Notes: generated by a model not told the origin, from the sequence alone. A stretch of DNA of 64,000 nucleotides from Bacteroidales bacterium UBA5349 (GCA_002410065.1 DHQB01000007.1:1-64000); one strand, 5' to 3'. Shown: positions 18,457 through 27,740, counted from the stretch's first letter. Program-made: numbers and translations.

Positions 18457-20928
18457 ATGATAAATTTTGAAAACAAGGAGAAACTTGCAGTAATAACAAA
18501 GGATAAAAGTTATAGCTATTCCGAGCTATTATGCTTAATTGATTCATACTCCCAACTATTCCACAATCAAAATTTCGAGAGAATTGCCATTTACTCTGAG
18601 AATAGGATTGATTGGATTGCCGCATTTTATGCTGGCTGGAGAAATAATTGCGAGGTTGTTCCAATTGATTATCTAGCATCTACCGAAGATGTTAGTTTTA
18701 TAATTGACGATTGTAAGCCTAACCTAATATTTATTAGCTCTGAGCTAAAACGTAAGGTTGATGAAATATCATCACAACTGAGCTTTACACCAAACATTTA
18801 CTATTTGGGGGAATTAGAATTACCCCAGCCGAGTCAAGACTTAATGTGGGAACAGCCTCAGGATTTTGAGAAAACAGCTGTAATAATCTATACCTCGGGA
18901 ACAACGGGTAGCCCTAAAGGGGTTATGCTTTCATACAAGAACATAATTTCAAACCTCAATGGTGTTTCAAAAGAGGTTGAGATATACAAGCCAGACCGAC
19001 AAGTTTTAATGCTCTTACCATTGCACCATGTTTTCCCATTGGCAGGATCCATGATGGCTCCACTTTACGTTGGAGGTACCATTGTTATGTCTCCCTCAAT
19101 GCAATCGAACGATCTTTTAGAAACACTCAGGAATAACCAAGTGGTAATAATTATTGGTGTTCCTCGTCTGTATGAACTTATTCACAAAGGGGTTTGGGCA
19201 AAAATTAGCGCAAGTTTTGTTGCCAGGACTTTATACAAGCTTGTAAAATCATTAAAAAGTAAGAAATTAGCACTTAAAATCTTTAAAAAGGTTCATGTTA
19301 ATTTTGGAGGTCACCTAAAATTTCTTGTTTGTGGTGGAGCTGCCCTGCCTAAGCATGTCGGTGAACTATTTCAAACCTTAGGTTTTGATGTGCTTGAGGG
19401 CTTTGGTATGACCGAGGCAGCACCTATGATTACCTTCACCCGCCCGGGAAAAGTAAGAATCGGTTCGCCAGGCCAAGCATTGCCGGGCATACAGGTCGAA
19501 ATTAGGGATGGTGAAATAGTTGCCAAGGGCGATAATATCATGAAAGGCTACTTTAACAGGCCTGAAGAAACAAATGAAGTGCTTAAAGATGGATGGCTTT
19601 ACACGGGTGATCTGGGTAGAATTGACAAAGACGGATTCCTCTTTATTACTGGGCGTAAGAAGGATATAATAATACTCTCAAACGGTAAAAACATTAACCC
19701 AGTTGAGTTGGAAACCAAATTCGAGAAAGTTCACCCTTGTGTAAAAGAGGCTGGCGTATTTTTGCATAACAATCAGTTACACATTGCCATTCTGCCTGAT
19801 TTCGAAGCTCTTTCAGAGCAAAACGTTACCGATATTGATCGGTACTTTAAGCATCAAATTATACCAGCATTTAACGATAAATTATCAACCTATAAGCGTA
19901 TTATGAAGTTTGCTATTGTGAATAACGAGCTTCCACGAACACGCTTAGGAAAAATTCAACGATTTAAACTAGCAGAGCACGCTAAAAACTCTGCAGCTAA
20001 AAACGAAATCTTTAATTTTAAGGAAACCATATTCTATACTGGTGTTAAAAACTATATTGAATCGCAGATTGATTTTGACGTTAAACCAAATCATCATGTT
20101 GAATTTGATATAGGTCTAGACTCATTAACTAAAATGGGCCTTGTTGATTACATCGAGAAGAGTTTTGGTGTTAAGATAGATGAGAAAAGGCTCATCAACT
20201 TCCCAACGCTTAGCGATATGGCCGACTACATTAAAGAGAAAAAACAGTGGATTCGACAAGAAACTACAAGTTTAGCCGAGACTATAAAAGAAAAGGTAGA
20301 TATAAAGTTGCCAAAATCATGGCCTACTCACAACTTCTTTAAAAATATAGCGAAATTCTTTTTCAAAATATATTTCCGTATACGTGGACAGGGCATGCAG
20401 AACATCCCCAGTGGCCCATGTATTATTGCACCAAATCATCAGAGTTATATCGATGGACTTTTTGTGGCTTCGTTCCTAAAACGAAAGGTTATAAAGGAAA
20501 CCTATTTCTACGCTAAGAAAAAACACGTTAACAATGCAATACTCAGATTCCTTGCCCGCACCAATAATGTAATTGTTATGGATATTGATGGTGATCTAAA
20601 GGAATCGATACAAAAAATGGCTGCTGCATTAAAGGAGGGAAAAAAGGTTATTATTTTCCCTGAGGGAACTAGGTCACAAAATGGTGAACTTGGAGAATTC
20701 AAAAAAACCTTTGCTATACTTAGCACTGAATTAGACGTACCCGTTGTGCCCGTTACCATTATTGGAGCAGATAGGGCATTACCAGTTGGCGCAAAAGTTC
20801 CTCGCCCTTGGGTTAAGGTTGGAGTAGAGTTTCTTGAACCCATTCACCCAGAAGGACGTACAGCAGAAGTTCTAGCCAAGGATGTTTACCATGAGATTAA
20901 GCAAAACTTAGCCAAAAAGGCAAGCTAA
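18457..20928 (+). CDS. Acyl-activating enzyme fused to acyl-carrier domain and PlsC acyltransferase
   Basis: 823-residue fusion. Residues 1-515 are an AMP-forming acyl ligase, with P-loop YTSGTTGSPKG (about 147-157), GFGMTEAAP, YTGDLGR and the hinge/catalytic region GRKKDIIILSNGKNINP. Residues 525-600 are an acyl-carrier domain with the phosphopantetheine serine Ser556 in GLDSLTKM. Residues 620-820 are a PlsC/lysophospholipid acyltransferase domain with NHQSYID (His661, Asp666) and FPEGTRS (734-740). It probably activates a fatty acid, loads it on its own carrier domain and transfers it to a lysophospholipid, like an Aas-type phospholipid repair enzyme with reversed domain order and a built-in carrier. 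Peripheral membrane location likely. The gene ends at a bidirectional terminator. Confidence 0.9.
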   Translation: MINFENKEKLAVITKDKSYSYSELLCLIDSYSQLFHNQNFERIAIYSENRIDWIAAFYAGWRNNCEVVPIDYLASTEDVSFIIDDCKPNLIFISSELKRKVDEISSQLSFTPNIYYLGELELPQPSQDLMWEQPQDFEKTAVIIYTSGTTGSPKGVMLSYKNIISNLNGVSKEVEIYKPDRQVLMLLPLHHVFPLAGSMMAPLYVGGTIVMSPSMQSNDLLETLRNNQVVIIIGVPRLYELIHKGVWAKISASFVARTLYKLVKSLKSKKLALKIFKKVHVNFGGHLKFLVCGGAALPKHVGELFQTLGFDVLEGFGMTEAAPMITFTRPGKVRIGSPGQALPGIQVEIRDGEIVAKGDNIMKGYFNRPEETNEVLKDGWLYTGDLGRIDKDGFLFITGRKKDIIILSNGKNINPVELETKFEKVHPCVKEAGVFLHNNQLHIAILPDFEALSEQNVTDIDRYFKHQIIPAFNDKLSTYKRIMKFAIVNNELPRTRLGKIQRFKLAEHAKNSAAKNEIFNFKETIFYTGVKNYIESQIDFDVKPNHHVEFDIGLDSLTKMGLVDYIEKSFGVKIDEKRLINFPTLSDMADYIKEKKQWIRQETTSLAETIKEKVDIKLPKSWPTHNFFKNIAKFFFKIYFRIRGQGMQNIPSGPCIIAPNHQSYIDGLFVASFLKRKVIKETYFYAKKKHVNNAILRFLARTNNVIVMDIDGDLKESIQKMAAALKEGKKVIIFPEGTRSQNGELGEFKKTFAILSTELDVPVVPVTIIGADRALPVGAKVPRPWVKVGVEFLEPIHPEGRTAEVLAKDVYHEIKQNLAKKAS

Positions 20929-20995
20929 TGAAACCAACAGAAACGCTTCAAGTAGAAATATTTCTGCTAACTTAAAATATATTTTAATCCAATTA

Positions 20996-21026
20996 AAAAG
21001 GGGTTCTCTTTCCAGAGACCCCTTTT
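20996..21026. terminator. Bidirectional terminator
   Basis: A near-perfect stem of about 13 bp (AAAAGGGGTTCTCT / AGAGACCCCTTTT, one bulge) with a 4-nt loop and T runs on both sides, between convergent genes. Confidence 0.85.
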
Positions 21027-21051
21027 AAAATTTTGTATCAATAGTTTACCC

Positions 21052-24000
21052 TTATTCAATCACAAGCCTAAACATCAAATCTTCTCCATCAACATTAAGT
21101 TTTACTATGTAAATACTTTTGGGTAGATGGCTTAGATCTATTTTATGGTTTGCCGCCTTAGTGAAAGACTTATTAAATAGTGCTCTGCCAGTAAAATCAA
21201 TAATAGTAATACCTAAGTTTGCATATTCCTTCTCAACACTAACGCTAAATTGCCCGTCAGTCGGGTTGGGGAAAATTTTAATTCCCATTTCAGTCAAACT
21301 TTCAATGCTTGTAATGGTATAGTATATTGACCATTGATTAGAAGCAGCATTCCAGTTACCAAGCATATCATATGCTACTCCACTAGGCACCTCAACAGAT
21401 ACGTTCCCAGTCTGGATAGGTGAAACATTTATTGTGTACACTGGCGCATTTTCGTCATTAAAGGTATTAACTTGAGCATTATTAACAAGAATGTCCGTCT
21501 GCTCAAACTCATTCATTAACTTGTTAAATGTTATGTTGACATCAAAATTCTCTACTGAAGTGTTATTACTCTCAACGCTAGAAATTAGAACAGTGGGTGG
21601 CACATTATCAAGAACAATTTCAAATGAATTACTCACTTGGCTTTCGAATACAGGGTTTGAAGAAATGACTTTTACCCTATAATTTTTACCCGAAGGAGTA
21701 CCTTCAGGAATAATTGCCTCAATAATACCTTCCTCAATGGATTCGAGAGCACCAATCTCTATGGGATTTGAAAAATCACCTGTTTCATCGGATAGATATG
21801 CAGTAAAAGTATTGTCACTAAACGATTCGGTAAGTTCATAGGCAATATCTAGTTTAGCAGAGCTATCATTTGACACAAAATAGGGTCCTAAAATGTCCAC
21901 AATACTAATTTCAGGTTCTGTGAACGTTGATAAATTCGATTTCCATAAACCACGCCCATAAGTACTGGCATACAATACACTTTCCTCAGAAGCAATCTTG
22001 TCGTAATGAATTTCAAGTTCTGTTACTATTACAGAGGGTAGATTCTTGCTAAAAAGTGTCCAATCGTTATCACCGTTCTTAAAAAATACTCCGATATCAG
22101 TCCCAGCATAAAGATGTTGAATATTAGATGCCTTATTTTGAATAATAGTGTTTGCAGGAACTCCAGGTAAACCACCAGAAATGTTTGTCCAGGTTTGTCC
22201 ACCATCATTTGATTCGTAGGCCTTTTGACTATTATACCCACCAAGAGTAATCCATACTTTTTGAGGATATAAATTATCAACAGCAATTGATGTAATGCTA
22301 TTTCCGCTAGGGAGGTATCCGGTTAAATTATCCCAGCTTGTGCCCCCATTTGTGGTTCGATAAAAGTTATTTAAATCAGTTATATATAAAGTATTAATAT
22401 CTGATTCCGCAATGGCCATTGATCTAATCTTATTACTTAAGTTAAGGTTTGAAATTTTGATCCAGGAGTTCCCCCTGTTTGTTGTTTTCCATACATCAGC
22501 ATAACCAACATAAAGGGTTTTGTTATCAACGGGATCGATTAAATAAGGAGTAACCCAGGCTCCATTGGCGCCGCCAGGAATGTTTGCAGAAATATCAACG
22601 GTATTGTAATACGTTGACCACTTATCCATAGTCCTATCAATTTGACCATTAACATAAGTTGCATACTGGATATTTGCATTTTCATAATCAATGATGCACT
22701 CCATCCCATCGCCCCCTTTTACATCATACCAAGTTCCTGTTGTAATTAACTTACTGCCATTATCCTGCAATCCAGTTATAACTTCATCTTTAATTGTTTG
22801 AGATACACCAAGTTTGTACATCTGACTAATAACCATTCCATCTGTTAAATCAATCCAGTAAGATCCGCCGTTGTTAGTCTTGTATATTCCCCCATCATTC
22901 GCCTCAAAAAATGTGCTCCCGTTCTGAAACTCCATATAGTGCTTATCGGCATGAACGGCTGGGGTGCCATTTGCACCATACCAGTGGTTTACAATACTCC
23001 ACGTAGTTCCTCCATTAGTTGATTTCCAACTATTAATTCCGCCCAAATACAGAATATTTGCATTAGTTGGAGAAACGGATAAAGTTAGATCGTACCATCC
23101 CTGCCCACCTGAATCGCTGCTATTTGCAGACCAGTTTAATAGGTTATTTCCGGAAATAGTACCATCGTATATCTTTAAAAAAGTATCCCCGCTATTTGTT
23201 GATTTGTATATTCCATCCATTCCTCCACCTTGTGTTGAAGCCAATGCATATACAATAGAGGGATCAGATTTTGCCACATCGAGTTCAACCCTGTATACAG
23301 AACTTGGAAAAGAAAAAACTTCTGTCCAAGTTAAACCAGCATCACTCGTCTTAAGTATTTTTGAACTATTACTGTAACTACCTTTTAGAGCAAAAAGAAC
23401 CGTACTCTCTGAATTATGCTTAAACTCTAAATCGAAGAATACTCCTGATTCAGTTATTTTGCTCCAAGTTACAGCTCCATCAATTGATTTATATATGCCC
23501 CCATTTGTTGAAGCATACAATATGTTTTGGTCGGTAGGATGAATTAAGAGACGTGTTATTCGATAATTCTGTGAAACATTAAAACTAAGACCTGTTTGCT
23601 CCCAAGTTTTACCATCATCTGTGGTCTTAAGAACTCCTATTGAATTATTGTCGCCGGCATCCCTATCGCCAGTTGCAATAAAAAGGGTTTTACTTGTGTC
23701 GTAGTCATTAGGGATTATTATTTCACTAACTCCAATAACGGGTAATGTGTCCGTTAGTACTTCCCATGTTTGTCCCCCATTTGTTGTTTTCCATAAACCT
23801 CCTGAGGGTGCACCTACAAAAAAGATATCAGGATTAGTGGGGTGAAAGCCCACACAGTTAATTCTACCCACCCCAGCATATCCCCCTTCGGAACTACTTG
23901 GCCCCATTTGAATCCAATTAGATTCATCATTACCTGATTTTATGTTTTTAAAGAAACTTTGGTGCTTTTCAAATGTATTTACAGAAGGAAAATTACCCGT

Positions 24001-24264
24001 TTCTCTGTCAATTCTGGTTTCCCAATACCACTCCCAACGTTTAAACTGCTTCCAACCAACCGCTTTACGTTTCTCTCCGTTCACGTAATAGTATCCTCCC
24101 TTTAGGTCATAGTCCTTCCAGTAATCACTAAACTCTTTCTGGATTTCGTAGAAATTAGATGCAGTCTTTGAATCAGCTGGTGAGTAAAAACTCTTTACCC
24201 AACTCTGCGAATAAATTAAAGTAGGGAATATACTTACAGCGAGTATAAAAAATAATTTTTTCAT
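21052..24264 (-). CDS. T9SS-exported Asp-box (sortilin/exo-sialidase-like) repeat protein
   Basis: 1070 residues. An N-terminal signal peptide (MKKLFF to about residue 19) is followed by a long beta-propeller region (about 120-760). This region holds at least ten Asp-box-like repeats of the pattern S/T-x-D/N-x-G-x-T-W, for example TTNGGQTWE, TTDDGKTWE, STNGGTTWS and SNDGGQTWT. A possible bacterial Ig-like segment lies around 880-975 (PPTVLISSVES). The last 80 residues are a type A T9SS sorting domain (IKIFPNPTDGQF to the end). It is therefore expected to be moved to the cell surface or secreted. VPS10/sortilin-type propellers often act in glycan binding or hydrolysis, but no catalytic set could be fixed by eye. 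It follows the Cys-rich lipoprotein gene by 43 nt and is probably cotranscribed. Confidence 0.88.
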   Translation of the reverse strand: MKKLFFILAVSIFPTLIYSQSWVKSFYSPADSKTASNFYEIQKEFSDYWKDYDLKGGYYYVNGEKRKAVGWKQFKRWEWYWETRIDRETGNFPSVNTFEKHQSFFKNIKSGNDESNWIQMGPSSSEGGYAGVGRINCVGFHPTNPDIFFVGAPSGGLWKTTNGGQTWEVLTDTLPVIGVSEIIIPNDYDTSKTLFIATGDRDAGDNNSIGVLKTTDDGKTWEQTGLSFNVSQNYRITRLLIHPTDQNILYASTNGGIYKSIDGAVTWSKITESGVFFDLEFKHNSESTVLFALKGSYSNSSKILKTSDAGLTWTEVFSFPSSVYRVELDVAKSDPSIVYALASTQGGGMDGIYKSTNSGDTFLKIYDGTISGNNLLNWSANSSDSGGQGWYDLTLSVSPTNANILYLGGINSWKSTNGGTTWSIVNHWYGANGTPAVHADKHYMEFQNGSTFFEANDGGIYKTNNGGSYWIDLTDGMVISQMYKLGVSQTIKDEVITGLQDNGSKLITTGTWYDVKGGDGMECIIDYENANIQYATYVNGQIDRTMDKWSTYYNTVDISANIPGGANGAWVTPYLIDPVDNKTLYVGYADVWKTTNRGNSWIKISNLNLSNKIRSMAIAESDINTLYITDLNNFYRTTNGGTSWDNLTGYLPSGNSITSIAVDNLYPQKVWITLGGYNSQKAYESNDGGQTWTNISGGLPGVPANTIIQNKASNIQHLYAGTDIGVFFKNGDNDWTLFSKNLPSVIVTELEIHYDKIASEESVLYASTYGRGLWKSNLSTFTEPEISIVDILGPYFVSNDSSAKLDIAYELTESFSDNTFTAYLSDETGDFSNPIEIGALESIEEGIIEAIIPEGTPSGKNYRVKVISSNPVFESQVSNSFEIVLDNVPPTVLISSVESNNTSVENFDVNITFNKLMNEFEQTDILVNNAQVNTFNDENAPVYTINVSPIQTGNVSVEVPSGVAYDMLGNWNAASNQWSIYYTITSIESLTEMGIKIFPNPTDGQFSVSVEKEYANLGITIIDFTGRALFNKSFTKAANHKIDLSHLPKSIYIVKLNVDGEDLMFRLVIE

Positions 24265-24307
24265 GCCAATTATTTATCTGATTTTTAAATTATTGAAATT
24301 CAAGTAT

Positions 24308-24793
24308 TTACAATGTAAAATTCTCAAAAAACTCCTTAACATCCTTTTTATCAAAACTATAAACAATCTTAATTCTGTACTCTCCACTAGAGGATGAAGC
24401 ATATTTGGTTTCGGGTACGGGTAATCCTCCTTTCTTTTCACACCAACTCTCCTGCTTATCCCACATTAATGAATACAATTGCCCTTTTGGTATCTCCACA
24501 TACTCAAATGGTCTGGGACAAGATGCTCCACAAGGGCAAGGGAGTATCCTTAGTTTTTCCCAATCACCCTTATTGTTCTTTTCAATATGAATAAGAGAAT
24601 AATTATGGAAATACAATGTGTCATCCGAATTATTTATCACATTAAATTGCAGGGAGTTACCCTCATTTAATGAGATTACTTCTACTGTAATCCTTGTTGA
24701 ATTTTCACTCAAATGGTTACTGCTAGTTATGCCTGATTTAGATACACAACCAGTAATTGCCAACAAGGCTATAAAACTTAATTTCCTTAGCAT
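24308..24793 (-). CDS. Hypothetical cysteine-rich lipoprotein
   Basis: 161 residues. The lipoprotein signal ends in AITGC (Cys16), followed by a Ser/Asn-rich linker and a beta-rich domain with an Ig-like flavour (VEVISLNEGNSLQFNVINNS). A compact cluster CPCGASCP (about 85-92) and another Cys in SWCEKKGG suggest disulfides or a metal site in the periplasm. I do not recognise a named family. It lies directly upstream of the Asp-box T9SS gene on the same strand and is divergent from the hcp cluster. Lipoprotein prediction is firm; function unknown. Confidence 0.7.
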   Translation of the reverse strand: MLRKLSFIALLAITGCVSKSGITSSNHLSENSTRITVEVISLNEGNSLQFNVINNSDDTLYFHNYSLIHIEKNNKGDWEKLRILPCPCGASCPRPFEYVEIPKGQLYSLMWDKQESWCEKKGGLPVPETKYASSSSGEYRIKIVYSFDKKDVKEFFENFTL

Positions 24794-24877
24794 ATTCTAA
24801 TATTTGGCCGTAAATATATATTTTATAAGCAACTTTTAGGCTGACAAAATCCAATAATTAAACAAAAAAATGCTTTC

Positions 24878-24893
24878 TGTAACATATGTTACA
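24878..24893. promoter_or_regulatory. Perfect Crp/Fnr-type palindromic operator
   Basis: TGTAACATATGTTACA is a perfect 16-bp palindrome with the two-fold half-site layout expected of a Crp/Fnr-family dimer (TGTAAC-N4-GTTACA). Its centre lies about 37 bp upstream of the last base of the -7 element at 24915-24922. That places it near -41.5 relative to the inferred start, the class II activator position. It precedes the ferredoxin-hcp cluster, so an HcpR/Fnr-like NO- or oxygen-responsive regulator is the natural candidate. It could also act on the divergent lipoprotein gene. Confidence 0.7.
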
Positions 24894-24914
24894 TCCCACA
24901 ACATAACCATTTTC

Positions 24915-24922
24915 TATGTTTG
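24915..24922 (+). promoter_or_regulatory. -7 promoter element of the hcp cluster
   Basis: TATGTTTG fits TAnnTTTG, 43 nt before the ferredoxin start codon. No -33 TTG is present, as expected for a promoter relying on an activator bound at the palindrome just upstream. Confidence 0.6.
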
Positions 24923-24965
24923 CAGTGTAAAACAAAATTCAACTTCGAATAAATTACTCTACAAT

Positions 24966-25880
24966 ATGAAAAGGGATATCATTACAATCGACCGCGACCT
25001 TTGCAACGGGTGTGGAAACTGTATAACAGGTTGCCATGAAGGCGCTCTTCAACTAATTGACGGAAAAGCAGTGCTTGTAAGCGAACTGATGTGCGATGGC
25101 CTTGGTGCCTGCATAGGCGATTGCCCAGTGGGCGCAATTTCTGTAGAGCATCGCGAGGCCGATGCATACGACGAAGTGCATACCATTAGCCTAATGGTAG
25201 CCAATGGTAAAAACACTGTTATTGCTCACCTAAAGCACTTAAAAGATTATAATGAGAAAGAATACCTACGTCAAGGTATTGAGTGGTTGCTTGCCAATAG
25301 GGAGAAGTACAATTTCAACCCAGAAGAAGTACTTAATGCACTAAACAGCCACCAAAAAGAAGAGGATTGTGGATGTAGCAGTAATGCTCCAAAACCACAA
25401 CATCAACATCAGCATAGTGGTGGCGGTTGCCCTGGTTCTGCTGCAAAGAATTTTGGAGCGGGCACACAACCAAATGGTGCGGGAATGATTTCTGGAAAAT
25501 CTGAACTTACCCATTGGCCTGTTCAACTACATCTTATTAATCCTAGTACAAGCCATTTTAAAGGCTCAAATCTTTTACTTGCAGCCGACTGTGTAGCATT
25601 TTCAATGGGTAATTTCCATAGCGATTTTCTAAAAGGTAAAACCCTGGCCATTGCTTGTCCTAAACTGGATTCGAACAAGGAAGTTTATGTTGAAAAAATT
25701 ACAGCATTAATAGATAGCGCTCAGATAGATACCATTACGGTTATGAAAATGGAAGTGCCTTGCTGTGGTGGATTACTTCAACTTGTAAAAATGGCAATGG
25801 ACCAAGCAAAGCGAAAAGTACCCGTTAAGTTAATAACTGTGGGTATACAGGGCAATGTATTGGAGACCACTTGGGTGTAA
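24966..25880 (+). CDS. Ferredoxin-like 4Fe-4S protein linked to hcp
   Basis: 304 residues from the ATG at 24966, chosen because MKRDIITIDRDLCNGCGNC starts a normal ferredoxin fold; an upstream ATG at 24870 would run through the operator. The first cluster motif is complete (Cys13, 16, 19, 23). The second reads C43-DGLGA-C49-IGD-C53-P, so the usual second Cys is Leu. A His/Gly/Cys-rich linker (HQHQHSGGGC, about 140-150) leads to a C-terminal domain with ACPKLD and a VPCCGG pair (about 265). It is probably an electron carrier or redox protein for Hcp, whose gene starts 114 nt downstream. Such proteins are commonly found beside hcp in anaerobes. Cytoplasmic. Confidence 0.85.
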   Translation: MKRDIITIDRDLCNGCGNCITGCHEGALQLIDGKAVLVSELMCDGLGACIGDCPVGAISVEHREADAYDEVHTISLMVANGKNTVIAHLKHLKDYNEKEYLRQGIEWLLANREKYNFNPEEVLNALNSHQKEEDCGCSSNAPKPQHQHQHSGGGCPGSAAKNFGAGTQPNGAGMISGKSELTHWPVQLHLINPSTSHFKGSNLLLAADCVAFSMGNFHSDFLKGKTLAIACPKLDSNKEVYVEKITALIDSAQIDTITVMKMEVPCCGGLLQLVKMAMDQAKRKVPVKLITVGIQGNVLETTWV

Positions 25881-25994
25881 TTCATCTAAAAAAGAGATAG
25901 GGTTTTTATCACAAGGTTACTTCATCACAACTGAATAAAATTTAATTCTAAATATTTTCCAACTATTTATATCACAACTTAAAAAACTACAATT

Positions 25995-27641
25995 ATGAGC
26001 ATGTTCTGTTTTCAATGCCAAGAGGCTGCCAAAGGCACAGGCTGCACCATTAAAGGGGTATGCGGCAAAACCGACGACCTAGCCAACACCATGGATTTAC
26101 TTATGTTCACCCTTAAGGGAATGAGCGTGTATAGCTCAGCTCTACGCCAAGAGAAGAAGTATGAAAATCCCATAGTAAACAAGTTTATTTTTGATAGCTT
26201 GTTTATGACCATTACCAATGCTAACTACGATAAGAACGTATTTACAGGCCGAATTACTCGCGCACTTGAGCTACGTAACAATCTTCGCGAAGAGTGTAAA
26301 AAACAAGGCGTATCGGTTGATGATAGCTTTGAGGGTTGTACTTGGACAGGTGCCCCTGTAACCTACGAAGAAAAATCGAGATCAGTTGGGGTTCTAACAG
26401 AGACCAACGAGGATATCCGTTCGCTTAAAGAGCTAATTATATACGGATTAAAGGGAATGGCTGCTTACACTGAGCACGCTTTTAACCTTGGCAACGAAGA
26501 TATTACCCTTTACGAGTTTATGCAGCGTGCATTGGCTGCAACTACAAAAAAACTTGGTGTTGATGAGCTAGTTGCCCTAACACTTGAAACAGGTAAATTT
26601 GGCGTTTCAGCAATGGCACTACTTGATAAAGCCAACACAACAGCCTATGGTAATCCTGAGATTACGAAGGTAAACATTGGGGTTAGCAACAAGCCCGGTA
26701 TCCTTATTAGCGGACACGACCTAAAGGATATGGAAGAGCTTCTTGCTCAAACCGACGGAACTGGTGTTGATGTGTACACACACAGCGAGATGCTACCTGC
26801 AAACTACTACCCAGCATTTAAAAAATACAAGCATTTTGTGGGTAACTACGGAAGCAGCTGGTGGAAACAAAAAGAGGAATTTGAAACCTTTAACGGTCCT
26901 ATCCTATTCACCACCAACTGTATTGTTCCTCCTGCAAAGGATGCAACTTATGCCAATAGAGTTTTCACAACAGGCTCAGCTGGTTACCCAGGTAGCACGC
27001 ACATTCCTGAGCGTGAGAATGGAAAGCAGAAAGACTTCTCCAGAATTATTGAGCTGGCTAAAACTTGCCAATCACCAATTGAAATTGAAAAAGGTGAGAT
27101 TATTGGTGGCTTTGCCCATGCACAGGTATTTGCCCTTGCCGATAAGGTTGTTGATGCCGTAAAATCGGGGGCAATTCGCAAATTTATTGTAATGGCCGGA
27201 TGCGATGGTCGCATGAAGAGCCGTGATTACTACACCGAGTTTGCAAAAAAACTTCCAAATGATACTGTTATTCTAACAGCTGGTTGTGCCAAGTACCGTT
27301 ACAACAAATTGCCTTTAGGCGATATTGGCGGAATACCTCGCGTACTTGATGCTGGTCAGTGCAACGATTCCTATTCACTTGCTGTTATTGCAATGAAATT
27401 GAAAGAGATATTTGAGCTAAATGATATCAACGAGTTACCCATTGCCTACAACATTGCATGGTACGAGCAAAAAGCAGTGATTGTTCTTCTAGCGCTTCTA
27501 TACCTTGGCGTTAAGAATATTCACCTAGGGCCAACACTACCCGCATTCCTTTCGCCAAACGTAGTAAATGTATTGGTTGAGAACTTCGGTATTAGCGGAA
27601 TAAACACGGTTGATGAGGATATTAAATTAATGGTAGGTTAA
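25995..27641 (+). CDS. hcp: Hydroxylamine reductase / hybrid cluster protein
   Basis: 548 residues, full-length class III-like Hcp. The N-terminal cluster is bound by Cys5, Cys8, Cys17 and Cys23 (CFQCQEAAKGTGCTIKGVC). Hybrid-cluster ligand regions are visible: SGHDLKDME, HSEMLPANYYP, the Cys in FTTNCIVPP, the Cys in MAGCDGR and TAGCAKYR, GQCNDSYS and the Glu in AWYEQKAV. Hcp reduces hydroxylamine in vitro and in cells acts mainly as a nitric oxide reductase / nitrosative-stress protein under anaerobiosis. Second gene of the cluster; a stable hairpin follows it, which may lower expression of the downstream genes. Confidence 0.96.
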   Translation: MSMFCFQCQEAAKGTGCTIKGVCGKTDDLANTMDLLMFTLKGMSVYSSALRQEKKYENPIVNKFIFDSLFMTITNANYDKNVFTGRITRALELRNNLREECKKQGVSVDDSFEGCTWTGAPVTYEEKSRSVGVLTETNEDIRSLKELIIYGLKGMAAYTEHAFNLGNEDITLYEFMQRALAATTKKLGVDELVALTLETGKFGVSAMALLDKANTTAYGNPEITKVNIGVSNKPGILISGHDLKDMEELLAQTDGTGVDVYTHSEMLPANYYPAFKKYKHFVGNYGSSWWKQKEEFETFNGPILFTTNCIVPPAKDATYANRVFTTGSAGYPGSTHIPERENGKQKDFSRIIELAKTCQSPIEIEKGEIIGGFAHAQVFALADKVVDAVKSGAIRKFIVMAGCDGRMKSRDYYTEFAKKLPNDTVILTAGCAKYRYNKLPLGDIGGIPRVLDAGQCNDSYSLAVIAMKLKEIFELNDINELPIAYNIAWYEQKAVIVLLALLYLGVKNIHLGPTLPAFLSPNVVNVLVENFGISGINTVDEDIKLMVG

Positions 27642-27669
27642 TACATTAAGAAACCTCTACAGTTAACTT

Positions 27670-27709
27670 ATAACAGTTGGCAGAACAATTTTGATTTGCC
27701 AACTGTTAT
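27670..27709 (+). other. Stable intercistronic hairpin after hcp
   Basis: Perfect 13-bp stem (ATAACAGTTGGCA / TGCCAACTGTTAT) with a 14-nt A/T-rich loop, between hcp and the first cupin gene. No T tract follows, so it is not a standard terminator. It more likely protects the upstream hcp message from 3' decay or partly attenuates transcription into the four downstream genes. Confidence 0.6.
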
Positions 27710-27740
27710 CTACCTACTCACTAACTTAATAGAAACTATT

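Noticed and set aside
25908..25977. Three ATCACAA copies in the ferredoxin-hcp spacer
   Set aside because: Irregular spacing (16 and 47 nt) and short length; too weak for an operator or repeat call.
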